This document shows, in pieces, positions 1 through 4,922 of a stretch of 8,385 bases of DNA (position 1 is the first letter of the stretch; the number at the start of each line of letters is the position of its first letter). The position numbers and the translations under genes are program-made. The DNA is from an uncultured Veillonella sp. (lineage in GTDB: Bacteria; Bacillota; Negativicutes; Veillonellales; Veillonellaceae): the NCBI GenBank assembly GCA_902466275.1, contig CABQQJ010000020.1:1-8385 (forward strand), in the 5' to 3' direction. Under the pieces are notes generated by a model, which was given only the letters and a program-made list of their open reading frames with translations, ran no database searches and had not been told where the DNA came from.

Positions 1-1693
1 AGTGAGCCCAGCCACCACCGTTAACACCTTCTGTACCACAGAACATGATAAGGTTCAAAATAGTACGGTAAATAACATCGGCATGGTACCAGTGGTTGAT
101 ACCACCGCCCATGATAATCATGGAACGACCTTTCGTTTTTTCAGCATTATCTGCAAATTCACGTGCTGTAGCAATAGCAATGTCCGCTTTTACGCCAGTG
201 ATTTTTTCTTGCCATGTAGGTGTATAAGGTGTGTCGTCAGTGTAAGCTGTCGCTACCTCACCACCGATACCGCGGTCAATACCGTAGTTAGCAAGAATGA
301 GATCGTATACAGTAGTCACTTTCACAGGACCATCAACAGTTTGTACTGTAATAGTTGGAATAGCGCGTTCAATAATACCTTCGTGTTCTTCATCACCAAA
401 GTACGGTAACTTAACAACAGTCACGTCTTCACGTTGATCAAATACGGACAAGCGAGGATCAATTTTAGCTCCTGTATCACGATTTTCAAGTCGTAAATTC
501 CATTTTTGTGGGTTCGTGTGACGTTCACCCATTGTACCATTAGGTACAACGATTTCATTTGTTAATTCATCAATCAATACCATTTGGAAGTCAGCGCCTT
601 CCTCTTGGCGACCTAAGTCCTTAGCATTCAAGAAACGGCCTGGTTGAACTGTGCCGTTGATATCTTCAACGCGTACAAGGAATGGCATATCTGTGAACTC
701 TTTTGCATACTCTTTGAAGTATGGAGTTTCTTTGTCGATGTAATATTCTTTTAGGATAACGTGACCCATTGCCATTGCAAGAGCCGCATCGGTACCAGCT
801 TTTACATTGAGCCATGCATCGGAAGAAGTTGTAGATTCCGCATAGTCAGGAGACACGGATACTACTTTAGTACCTTTATAACGAACCTCTGTCAAGAAGT
901 GAGCATCTGGCGTACGGGTCAACGGTACGTTAGAACCCCACGTCATGATGTAACCAGCATTATACCAGTCACCAGATTCAGGTGTATCAGTTTGTTCACC
1001 CCAAACTTGAGGGCTAGAAGGTGGTAAATCGGCATACCAGTCATAGAAGGACAATGGTGTACCACCCATTAAGTTAAGGAAACGAGCACCTGCTGCATAG
1101 GACAACATGGACATCGCTGGAATTACAGAGAAGCCTGCGTTGCGGTCAGGGCCATATGTTTTTGCTGTATATAGTAAGGATGCTGCAGTAATTTCTGTTG
1201 CTTCATCCCATGTGGAGCGCACAAAGCCACCCATACCACGGGCAGATTTGTATTTTTTTGCTTTTTCAGGATCCTCTACGATAGATTTCCAAGCTTCGAT
1301 TGGGTTCTTAGCATTCTTTTTCGCTTCTCTCCAAAGCTCAGCCAATTCGCCACGTACATAAGGATATTTTACGCGCAAAGGGCTATAAAGATACCAAGAG
1401 AATGTTGCACCACGAGGGCACCCACGTGGTTCATAATCTGGCATATCATCTGGTGTTTCAGGGTAGTCAATTGCTTGATTTTCCCAGGCTACAACACCGT
1501 TTTTGACATAAATATTCCAGCTACAAGAACCAGTACAGTTTACGCCATGCGTTGTGCGGACAACTTTATCGTAAGACCAACGGTCACGATAATAATTTTC
1601 CCATTCACGACCTCCATCTTCTGTGATTTGATGGCCGTTTGGAGATACTTCCTTCTTGCGAAGAAACTTAAACTTTTGAGACAACAAGCTCAT
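1..1693 (-). CDS. narG: NarG, respiratory nitrate reductase alpha subunit (N-terminal 564 residues; C-terminus beyond window)
   Basis: Catalytic Mo-bisMGD subunit of the membrane-bound quinol-nitrate reductase NarGHI, which reduces nitrate to nitrite. The start ATG at 1693-1691 has an AAGGAGG ribosome binding site 7 nt upstream (1707-1701). The visible 564 residues follow Escherichia coli NarG closely from the first residues. The FS0 iron-sulfur ligands are present as His49, Cys53 and Cys57 (THGVNCTGSCSW) and Cys92 (EPRGCPRG). The molybdenum ligand Asp222 is present in YDWYADLP. The EQTDTPES, TRTPDAHF and SMIIMGGGINHWYH blocks are also recognisable. The family is about 1,220-1,250 residues long, so a little under half is seen; it runs off the left edge without a stop. 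narH, narJ and narI probably follow outside the window (inference). It lies downstream of the Crp-type regulator gene on the same strand, with a terminator-like hairpin in between. Confidence 0.97.
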   Translation of the reverse strand, partial: MSLLSQKFKFLRKKEVSPNGHQITEDGGREWENYYRDRWSYDKVVRTTHGVNCTGSCSWNIYVKNGVVAWENQAIDYPETPDDMPDYEPRGCPRGATFSWYLYSPLRVKYPYVRGELAELWREAKKNAKNPIEAWKSIVEDPEKAKKYKSARGMGGFVRSTWDEATEITAASLLYTAKTYGPDRNAGFSVIPAMSMLSYAAGARFLNLMGGTPLSFYDWYADLPPSSPQVWGEQTDTPESGDWYNAGYIMTWGSNVPLTRTPDAHFLTEVRYKGTKVVSVSPDYAESTTSSDAWLNVKAGTDAALAMAMGHVILKEYYIDKETPYFKEYAKEFTDMPFLVRVEDINGTVQPGRFLNAKDLGRQEEGADFQMVLIDELTNEIVVPNGTMGERHTNPQKWNLRLENRDTGAKIDPRLSVFDQREDVTVVKLPYFGDEEHEGIIERAIPTITVQTVDGPVKVTTVYDLILANYGIDRGIGGEVATAYTDDTPYTPTWQEKITGVKADIAIATAREFADNAEKTKGRSMIIMGGGINHWYHADVIYRTILNLIMFCGTEGVNGGGWAH

Positions 1694-1716
1694 CTCGTGT
1701 CCTCCTTCAAAACTAC

Positions 1717-1754
1717 AAAAAAATCCCTTGTGCTAGATGTGCTAACACAAGGGA
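1717..1754 (-). terminator. Strong intrinsic terminator between the regulator gene and narG
   Basis: On the minus strand, arms 1754-1742 and 1736-1724 form a 13-bp stem with one G-T pair and a 5-nt loop. A run of seven T (1723-1717) follows. It begins 11 nt after the regulator stop codon. Only 9 nt separate the T run from the narG ribosome binding site, so no narG promoter fits behind it. It may end the regulator transcript, act as a leaky attenuator, or protect a processed narG mRNA end. Confidence 0.85.
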
Positions 1755-1764
1755 GAAAATCCTG

Positions 1765-2451
1765 TTATTCGATATTACTAATATTAGGGTCAATACTATC
1801 AACCTCTAAATCAAGTAATCCGATTAAAGCGTCAAAATCACAGATTACTAGATGGTGTTTGTCATAGGCTACATAGCCTAACTTACGTAACTCACTTAAC
1901 ATGCGATTTAAACTTTCTCTTGATGTGGCAGCAAACTCAGCCAATTCTTGATTTGTTAGGGCAATATCAATAAAGATACCATCCTCGCGCTTTACACCAT
2001 AACTATTGGCTAAGCGCAACAAGGTAGAATAGAATGCTCCCTTCTTGCCGTAAAGTAGCAAGTCCCGGTATTTTGCCTGTTGACGACGCATATGTAAAGT
2101 GTAGATTTTCATCATTGCAATAGCCAATGAATGGTCTTTTGCAATAGCCCCTTCCAACACATCATAGCGTATACAATAAACAGAGCAATCCTCCCGAGCA
2201 ATGGCGTTGAACACATATGTTCTAGTGTTCTCCTCATACAACGGAACCTCACCAATTACATTATTCGGCCCTACTAAACGCAACGCAAAAATGTGTCCGC
2301 TAGCTTCGAACTTCTTAATGCTCATTCTACCTTTTACTACTACGTAAAAGTATTCTGCCTTGTCCCCCTCACGGAAGAGAAAATCACCTTTTTTAAGATG
2401 TAGTTCCTCACCCGGCAAAGCAAGCAATTGGTTAATTAATTTTTGATCCAT
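1765..2451 (-). CDS. Crp/Fnr-family transcriptional regulator, probable activator of the nitrate genes
   Basis: A 228-residue regulator with an N-terminal cyclic-nucleotide-like beta-roll (about residues 8-100) and a C-terminal winged helix-turn-helix (about 140-205). The recognition helix reads SRESLNR, placing Arg178, Glu179 and Arg183 like the Arg-Glu-x-x-x-Arg of CRP that reads TGTGA, rather than the Glu-x-x-Ser-Arg of FNR. There is no N-terminal cysteine cluster; the only cysteines are 89, 93 and 204. An FNR-type oxygen-sensing 4Fe-4S cluster is therefore unlikely, and the effector cannot be read from the sequence. I chose ATG 2451-2449 because GGAG precedes it by about 11 nt. An in-frame ATG at 2490 would add 13 residues but has no ribosome binding site. 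The gene is divergent from narK and upstream of narG. Its own promoter carries a matching operator, which suggests autoregulation and control of nitrate respiration. HcpR-like or other branches are possible. Confidence 0.88.
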   Translation of the reverse strand: MDQKLINQLLALPGEELHLKKGDFLFREGDKAEYFYVVVKGRMSIKKFEASGHIFALRLVGPNNVIGEVPLYEENTRTYVFNAIAREDCSVYCIRYDVLEGAIAKDHSLAIAMMKIYTLHMRRQQAKYRDLLLYGKKGAFYSTLLRLANSYGVKREDGIFIDIALTNQELAEFAATSRESLNRMLSELRKLGYVAYDKHHLVICDFDALIGLLDLEVDSIDPNISNIE

Positions 2452-2555
2452 ACCATTATCACTCCACAGTACTTTTATAACAAAATCCATTAGTTATACT
2501 AATCTATTTATAGTAAAAGTACGTATACTATATACTTTTTCGTATATATATGATT

Positions 2556-2598
2556 ATTATAACTTATTAATTTCAGAATATGTGTGTTTTACATCACA
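2556..2598 (-). promoter_or_regulatory. Regulator/narG promoter with Crp-type operator centred at -41.5
   Basis: On the minus strand a perfect TATAAT lies at 2561-2556, so transcription should start near 2549. There is no good -35 box (CACATA at the expected place). Instead TGTGT-N6-TCACA (2583-2598, one mismatch to the TGTGA-N6-TCACA palindrome) is centred at 2590.5, which is -41.5. This is the class II activator position of CRP/FNR proteins. The leader before the regulator ATG would be about 98 nt. The match to the CRP-like recognition helix encoded next door supports autoactivation. This is inferred from sequence only. Confidence 0.6.
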
Positions 2599-2640
2599 TT
2601 CACAAAAAAAATTACACTATATAATATATCTGTGATGTAA
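2589..2640. repeat. Perfect 10-bp inverted repeat in the narK/regulator divergent region
   Basis: TTACATCACA (2589-2598) and TGTGATGTAA (2631-2640) are exact reverse complements separated by 32 bp of AT-rich DNA. The left arm belongs to the Crp-type operator. The right arm starts a second, weaker copy read on the plus strand (TGTGATGTAAGACATT, 2631-2646) that matches 13 of 16 positions of the first copy read on the minus strand. The two copies therefore point outward, one toward each divergent gene. Confidence 0.6.
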
Positions 2641-2723
2641 GACATTGAAAAATATTAATGCTACAATAATTATAACGCAGTTTTGTAAGTAAATCGAATG
2701 CTTTCTATGGAAATTCTTTAGAT

Positions 2724-2753
2724 TTTACTATATATATATATACTATATATAAT
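2724..2753 (+). promoter_or_regulatory. Candidate narK promoter in an AT-repeat tract
   Basis: TTTACT (2724-2729) and TATAAT (2748-2753) are 18 bp apart, giving a start near 2760 and a leader of about 49 nt to the narK ATG. The surrounding DNA (about 2727-2762) is nearly pure TA repeat, so chance matches are likely. TATAAC at 2671-2676 is an alternative. Confidence 0.4.
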
Positions 2754-2808
2754 CTTATATATTTTTCTTGTCTACGTGTATAGTTGTTACAGTAAGGAGA
2801 AGTTCAAA

Positions 2809-4146
2809 ATGAACGAACTAAAAATGCCTCAAGTAGGTGCAAGCCGCAGCGAAATCGTGGCTAATTGGCAACCGGAGAATCCGGAATTTTGGGAAAAGTT
2901 TGGCAAAAAAATTGCTAAACAAAACCTCGTTATATCCACTATTGCCTTAACACTTTCATTCTGTGTTTGGTACTTATGGGCAACCATTGCGGCTCAGCTA
3001 AATAGCGCTGGATTTAACTTTACTACTGATCAATTATTTACATTGGCTGCCTTACCAGGCCTAGTAGGTGCCACATTGCGATTTGTATACACATACATGC
3101 CAGCACTGTTAGGCGGTAAAAACTGGACATTTATTTCCACAATTATCTTATTAGTTCCTGTTGTGTGGCTCGGCTTTGCTGTACAAGATACAACAACTTC
3201 TTATGCGACATTTATGATTTTAACAGCCCTTATCGGTTTAGCAGGTGCCAACTTCTCATCCTCTATGGCATACATTGGTAACTTCTTCCCTAAATCTGAA
3301 AAAGGCACAGCTCTTGGTATCAACGGTGGCGTTGGTAATCTTGGTATTTCTGTAATCTACTTCCTAGCTCCATTTGCTATGGGATCTGCGGCTTTAGGTA
3401 GTGTATTTGGTGTAACGCCAACAATTATTAAGGGCAACGCAGTATATCTAGCTAATGCAGCTTTCATGTGGGTTGTACCTCTTGTTGTTATCCTTGCATT
3501 GATGACTCGTTTCATGGATAACCTACCTCTAGAAAAACCAAATCCTAAAAACCTCGTACAAATCTTTGGTAACAAGCACACATGGGCGCTAACATTGCTC
3601 TATACATGTTCTTTCGGTGCATTCTCTGGTTACGCAGCAGCACTTGGTCTATTAGTAGGCAAAGAATTCCCTGAAATTCCATTTGCATCCATTGCATTTG
3701 TTGGTCCCCTTGTTGCAGGTGCTCTTCGTCCTGTAGGCGGTTGGTTAGCCGATAAAATCAATAGTGGTACAAAAGTTACCTTTATTAGTCTTATCGGCTT
3801 ATGTGCATCCACCGCATTAATTGCAGTTGGTGTAGATATGCACAACTTCCCATTCTTCTTTGCAATGTCCGTATTAACCTTTGTATGCTGTGGTTTTGCT
3901 ACCGGTGCAACATTCCGTATGATTCCACACGTATTTGGCAATCCATTGCTCTCCTCTTTAATTACAGGTTTCGTAGCCGCTGTAGCTGCATATGGTGCCT
4001 TCATTACACCTAAAATCTTCGGCTTTGTATATTCCATGTTCGGCAATATTCACCCAGCCTTTGCTGTATTACTTGCGTTCAACCTTGTAACAGTAGCGGT
4101 GTGCTACTGGTTCTATGTGCGTAAAAGCGCAAACATGAACGTATAA
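2809..4146 (+). CDS. narK: NarK/NarT-type nitrate/nitrite transporter (MFS)
   Basis: A 445-residue major facilitator protein with about 12 hydrophobic segments, the usual size of single-unit NarK proteins. It imports nitrate and/or exports nitrite at the inner membrane. Both family arginines are visible: Arg91 in the second membrane segment (GLVGATLRFVY) and Arg307 in the eighth (GALRPVGGWLAD). Both nitrate signature regions are visible as well: GINGGVGNLGISV around residues 170-182 and GFATGATFRMIPHVF around 362-376. The start ATG at 2809 has AAGGAGA (2794-2800) 8 nt upstream. A longer reading from GTG at 2776 would overrun that site. It is divergent from the Crp-type regulator and narG, so nitrate uptake and reduction are probably co-regulated. 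Direction of transport and proton coupling cannot be read from sequence. Confidence 0.95.
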   Translation: MNELKMPQVGASRSEIVANWQPENPEFWEKFGKKIAKQNLVISTIALTLSFCVWYLWATIAAQLNSAGFNFTTDQLFTLAALPGLVGATLRFVYTYMPALLGGKNWTFISTIILLVPVVWLGFAVQDTTTSYATFMILTALIGLAGANFSSSMAYIGNFFPKSEKGTALGINGGVGNLGISVIYFLAPFAMGSAALGSVFGVTPTIIKGNAVYLANAAFMWVVPLVVILALMTRFMDNLPLEKPNPKNLVQIFGNKHTWALTLLYTCSFGAFSGYAAALGLLVGKEFPEIPFASIAFVGPLVAGALRPVGGWLADKINSGTKVTFISLIGLCASTALIAVGVDMHNFPFFFAMSVLTFVCCGFATGATFRMIPHVFGNPLLSSLITGFVAAVAAYGAFITPKIFGFVYSMFGNIHPAFAVLLAFNLVTVAVCYWFYVRKSANMNV

Positions 4147-4154
4147 GATGTAAC

Positions 4155-4329
4155 AGAAACTATAATTTACAACCAAATAAGGTAATAAAAGACTCCCTCA
4201 ACAATCCTCCATGCGAATTAGTTCTGCGGCCATAGGCCTTGAACCCGCAAGTCGGATTTTATGAGGGAGTTCTTTTATTAAAAACTAGATGTGTATTAGC
4301 ATTTTAGCAAAATATAAATTATAGTTTCT
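4155..4329. repeat. 15-bp perfect inverted repeat enclosing a structured element
   Basis: AGAAACTATAATTTA (4155-4169) is exactly reverse-complementary to 4315-4329. The 145 bp between contain the long hairpin at 4183-4280. It could be the outer stem of an RNA made from either strand, or the ends of a small non-autonomous mobile element of 175 bp. No target-site duplication is visible next to the arms, which weakens the mobile-element reading. It starts 9 nt after the narK stop codon. Confidence 0.55.
4183..4280. terminator. Long branched hairpin, probable bidirectional terminator or structured RNA after narK
   Basis: The outer arms 4183-4200 and 4262-4280 pair over 18 bp with one bulged base (4271). 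Inside, AATCC (4203-4207) pairs with GGATT (4254-4258), and GTTC plus GGCC (4221-4224, 4228-4231) pair with GGCC plus GAAC (4235-4238, 4241-4244). Both outer ends are A/T-rich (TAATAAAAG versus CTTTTATTA), so it can terminate in either direction. It is longer and more branched than an ordinary terminator. GAACCC (4241-4246) can alternatively pair with GGG-A-GTTC (4265-4272), which would break the outer stem. I do not recognise a named RNA family. Confidence 0.6.
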
Positions 4330-4348
4330 ATTATCTAAGTGGGAAGGA

Positions 4349-4386
4349 AGAACCTCGTAAGTCGGATCGATGCGGGGTTCTCTTTT
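4349..4386 (+). terminator. Hairpin with T tract, related to the upstream hairpin
   Basis: AGAACCTCG (4349-4357) pairs with CGGGGTTCT (4373-4381), 9 bp with one G-T pair and a 15-nt loop, followed by CTTTTA on the plus strand. Its left arm and loop share GAACC and CG-C/T-AAGTCGGAT with 4241-4257 in the preceding hairpin, so the two look like diverged copies. What transcript it would end is unclear; narK read-through is the simplest case. Confidence 0.55.
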
Positions 4387-4499
4387 ATAAGAATATAGTT
4401 ATGAATAAGCTACTCAAACATAGTGAATTATATTTTACGCAGTACAAGACGTTAACAAATTTTCTGTTCAAAATTATAACCTTCATATTAATGGAAGAA
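4387..4499. other. Spacer without a supported gene
   Basis: AT-rich DNA between the hairpins and the toxin-antitoxin locus. The only signal I can support is the minus-strand promoter at 4427-4455. An open frame starting at ATG 4401 has no ribosome binding site and runs through the terminator at 4500-4527, so it is not called. Confidence 0.5.
4427..4455 (-). promoter_or_regulatory. Orphan minus-strand sigma-A-type promoter
   Basis: On the minus strand TTAACG (4455-4450), a 17-bp spacer and a perfect TATAAT (4432-4427) predict a start near 4420. No long gene follows. The RNA would cross the two related hairpins and could end at the long hairpin near 4183, giving a structured RNA of about 240 nt. 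The promoter match is good but sits in AT-rich DNA. Confidence 0.45.
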
Positions 4500-4527
4500 A
4501 AAGGGACTGCTAGGCAGTCCCTTTTTT
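4500..4527. terminator. Bidirectional intrinsic terminator, copy 1
   Basis: The 11-bp arm AAAGGGACTGC (4500-4510) pairs perfectly with 4514-4524 around a TAG loop. T tracts follow on both strands: six T on plus, five T on minus. The 28 bases are identical to 4893-4920. On plus it would stop narK-side transcripts; on minus it is the first strong stop for the antisense RNA that starts near 4849. Confidence 0.88.
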
Positions 4528-4564
4528 ATCATTTAATTCATATATATCAATAAATAGCTACTTA

Positions 4565-4593
4565 TTGTATCGTATATTTGTTCAGCTTATAAT
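4565..4593 (+). promoter_or_regulatory. Toxin mRNA promoter
   Basis: TTGTAT (4565-4570), a 17-bp spacer and a perfect TATAAT (4588-4593) predict a start near 4600. The leader to the toxin ATG is about 50 nt and begins with the sequence that pairs with the 3' region of the same mRNA. Confidence 0.8.
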
Positions 4594-4621
4594 ATTCTTA
4601 AGGTAGTCAGCGAGGTTGGGC

Positions 4622-4643
4622 CTCTCTTCGTTATAGAAGGGGG
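4622..4643 (+). promoter_or_regulatory. Hairpin masking the toxin ribosome binding site
   Basis: In the toxin mRNA CTCTCTTC (4622-4629) pairs with GAAGGGGG (4636-4643), 8 pairs including two G-T, around a 6-nt loop. The 3' arm is the core of the very strong ribosome binding site AGGGGGTGA (4638-4646) ahead of the ATG at 4651. Such masking is typical of type I toxin mRNAs. Confidence 0.7.
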
Positions 4644-4650
4644 TGAGCTT

Positions 4651-4752
4651 ATGAGTGACTTTGAACTTATTACAGTTATCATTGGAATAATGACGTTAGT
4701 CATTTCCTTTGGTGCACTTATAGCGCTTATTTGCCTCACAAAAAGCAAATAG
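4651..4752 (+). CDS. Small hydrophobic peptide, putative type I toxin (Hol-Tox/TxpA-BsrG-like)
   Basis: A 33-residue peptide: a short acidic N-terminus (MSDFELITVIIG), one membrane segment over about residues 6-29, and a basic tail ending KSK. The pattern Met-Ser-x-(Phe/Tyr)-Glu-x-(Leu/Ile) followed by a single helix and lysines at the end is that of the putative holin-like toxin family and of Bacillus TxpA/BsrG N-termini, as I remember them. Such peptides insert in the cytoplasmic membrane and halt growth when overmade. It has its own promoter, a strong ribosome binding site held in a hairpin, and an antisense promoter facing it. A 7-bp hairpin (4728-4734 with 4745-4751) covers the stop codon. 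The locus is flanked by identical terminators. Toxicity is inferred from family resemblance and locus architecture; it could instead be a harmless small membrane protein. Confidence 0.75.
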   Translation: MSDFELITVIIGIMTLVISFGALIALICLTKSK

Positions 4753-4855
4753 CCCTCCGTTACCATGCGTAATTAGATAAACAGAAAGGCCATTTCCTAG
4801 ATAATTAGTTTTTGAGATGCGCCTGACGTTCCTACTCGTCTGACTATCTATTTAT

Positions 4856-4884
4856 ATTATAGAGTTAAAGATATATATCGTCAA
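4856..4884 (-). promoter_or_regulatory. Antisense (antitoxin) promoter
   Basis: TTGACG (4884-4879), exactly 17 bp, then a perfect TATAAT (4861-4856) on the minus strand: 11 of 12 consensus bases. It is the best sigma-A promoter in the window and stronger by sequence than the toxin promoter, as expected for an unstable antitoxin RNA. It lies directly behind the hemQ terminator, which insulates it from hemQ transcription. Confidence 0.87.
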
Positions 4885-4892
4885 ATTAGAAT

Positions 4893-4920
4893 AAAGGGAC
4901 TGCTAGGCAGTCCCTTTTTT
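4893..4920. terminator. Bidirectional intrinsic terminator, copy 2 (toxin and hemQ)
   Basis: Same 28 bases as 4500-4527: an 11-bp perfect stem (4893-4903 with 4907-4917) and a 3-nt loop. On plus, seven T (4915-4921) follow and it ends the toxin mRNA. On minus it begins 3 nt after the hemQ stop codon, with TTTATT following, and ends hemQ. Confidence 0.9.
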
Positions 4921-4922
4921 TA

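Larger units (their letters stand above)
4498..4849 (-). ncRNA. Predicted antisense antitoxin RNA
   Basis: The promoter at 4884-4856 predicts a minus-strand start at about 4849, inside the 3' untranslated part of the toxin mRNA. The 5' end would read AGATAGTCAGACGAG and can fold into a small hairpin (GACG with CGTC, loop of 8). The 3' end is uncertain. I see no terminator with a T tract before copy 1 of the repeated terminator (minus-strand T tract at 4502-4498), which would make an RNA of about 350 nt covering the whole toxin mRNA. Processing or an earlier weak stop would shorten it. Its role would be to pair with the toxin mRNA and block its translation or trigger its decay. Confidence 0.55.
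4601..4849. repeat. Inverted repeat at the two RNA 5' ends of the toxin-antitoxin locus
   Basis: AGGTAGTCAGCGAG (4601-4614) is complementary to 4835-4849 over 14 pairs with one G-T pair and one bulged base (4839). The left arm is the predicted 5' end of the toxin mRNA, and the right arm is the predicted 5' end of the antisense RNA. Within the toxin mRNA the two arms can form a 5'-3' long-distance stem. The similarity reaches back into both promoters, since each arm follows TATAATAT by a few bases. Confidence 0.75.

Noticed and set aside
2..1867. Plus-strand open frames of 84-135 codons opposite narG
   Set aside because: They are shadows of the well-supported narG frame, with Cys/Ser/Thr-rich compositions and no ribosome binding sites.
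1865..1880. Palindrome TAGGCTA-CA-TAGCCTA inside the regulator gene, a possible operator for narG
   Set aside because: It lies in the coding stretch for Gly-Tyr-Val-Ala-Tyr at a conserved part of the winged helix, and it resembles neither the TGTGA-type site nor an FNR box. Probably chance from codon use.
2452..2490. Longer N-terminus of the Crp-type regulator from ATG 2490
   Set aside because: There is no ribosome binding site before it, the added residues do not resemble the family, and the internal ATG at 2451 has GGAG upstream.
2776..2808. Longer NarK N-terminus from GTG 2776
   Set aside because: The extension reads through the AAGGAGA ribosome binding site that serves ATG 2809.
3357..4046. 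Minus-strand open frames of 74 and 138 codons opposite narK, and a plus-strand frame at 3801-4013
   Set aside because: They overlap the clear NarK reading and have no family resemblance or start signals.
4221..4260. Resemblance of the hairpin interior to part of a tRNA T-arm or SRP RNA
   Set aside because: Only a short GGTTC/GAACC-type similarity. No cloverleaf, anticodon arm or conserved SRP tetraloop can be built.
4155..4329. Insertion sequence or MITE
   Set aside because: The 15-bp ends are perfect, but there is no target duplication and no transposase-like frame, and the nested stems fit an RNA structure equally well. Kept as an inverted repeat only.
4401..4553. Plus-strand 50-codon frame from ATG 4401
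   Set aside because: There is no ribosome binding site, and it runs straight through the terminator at 4500-4527.
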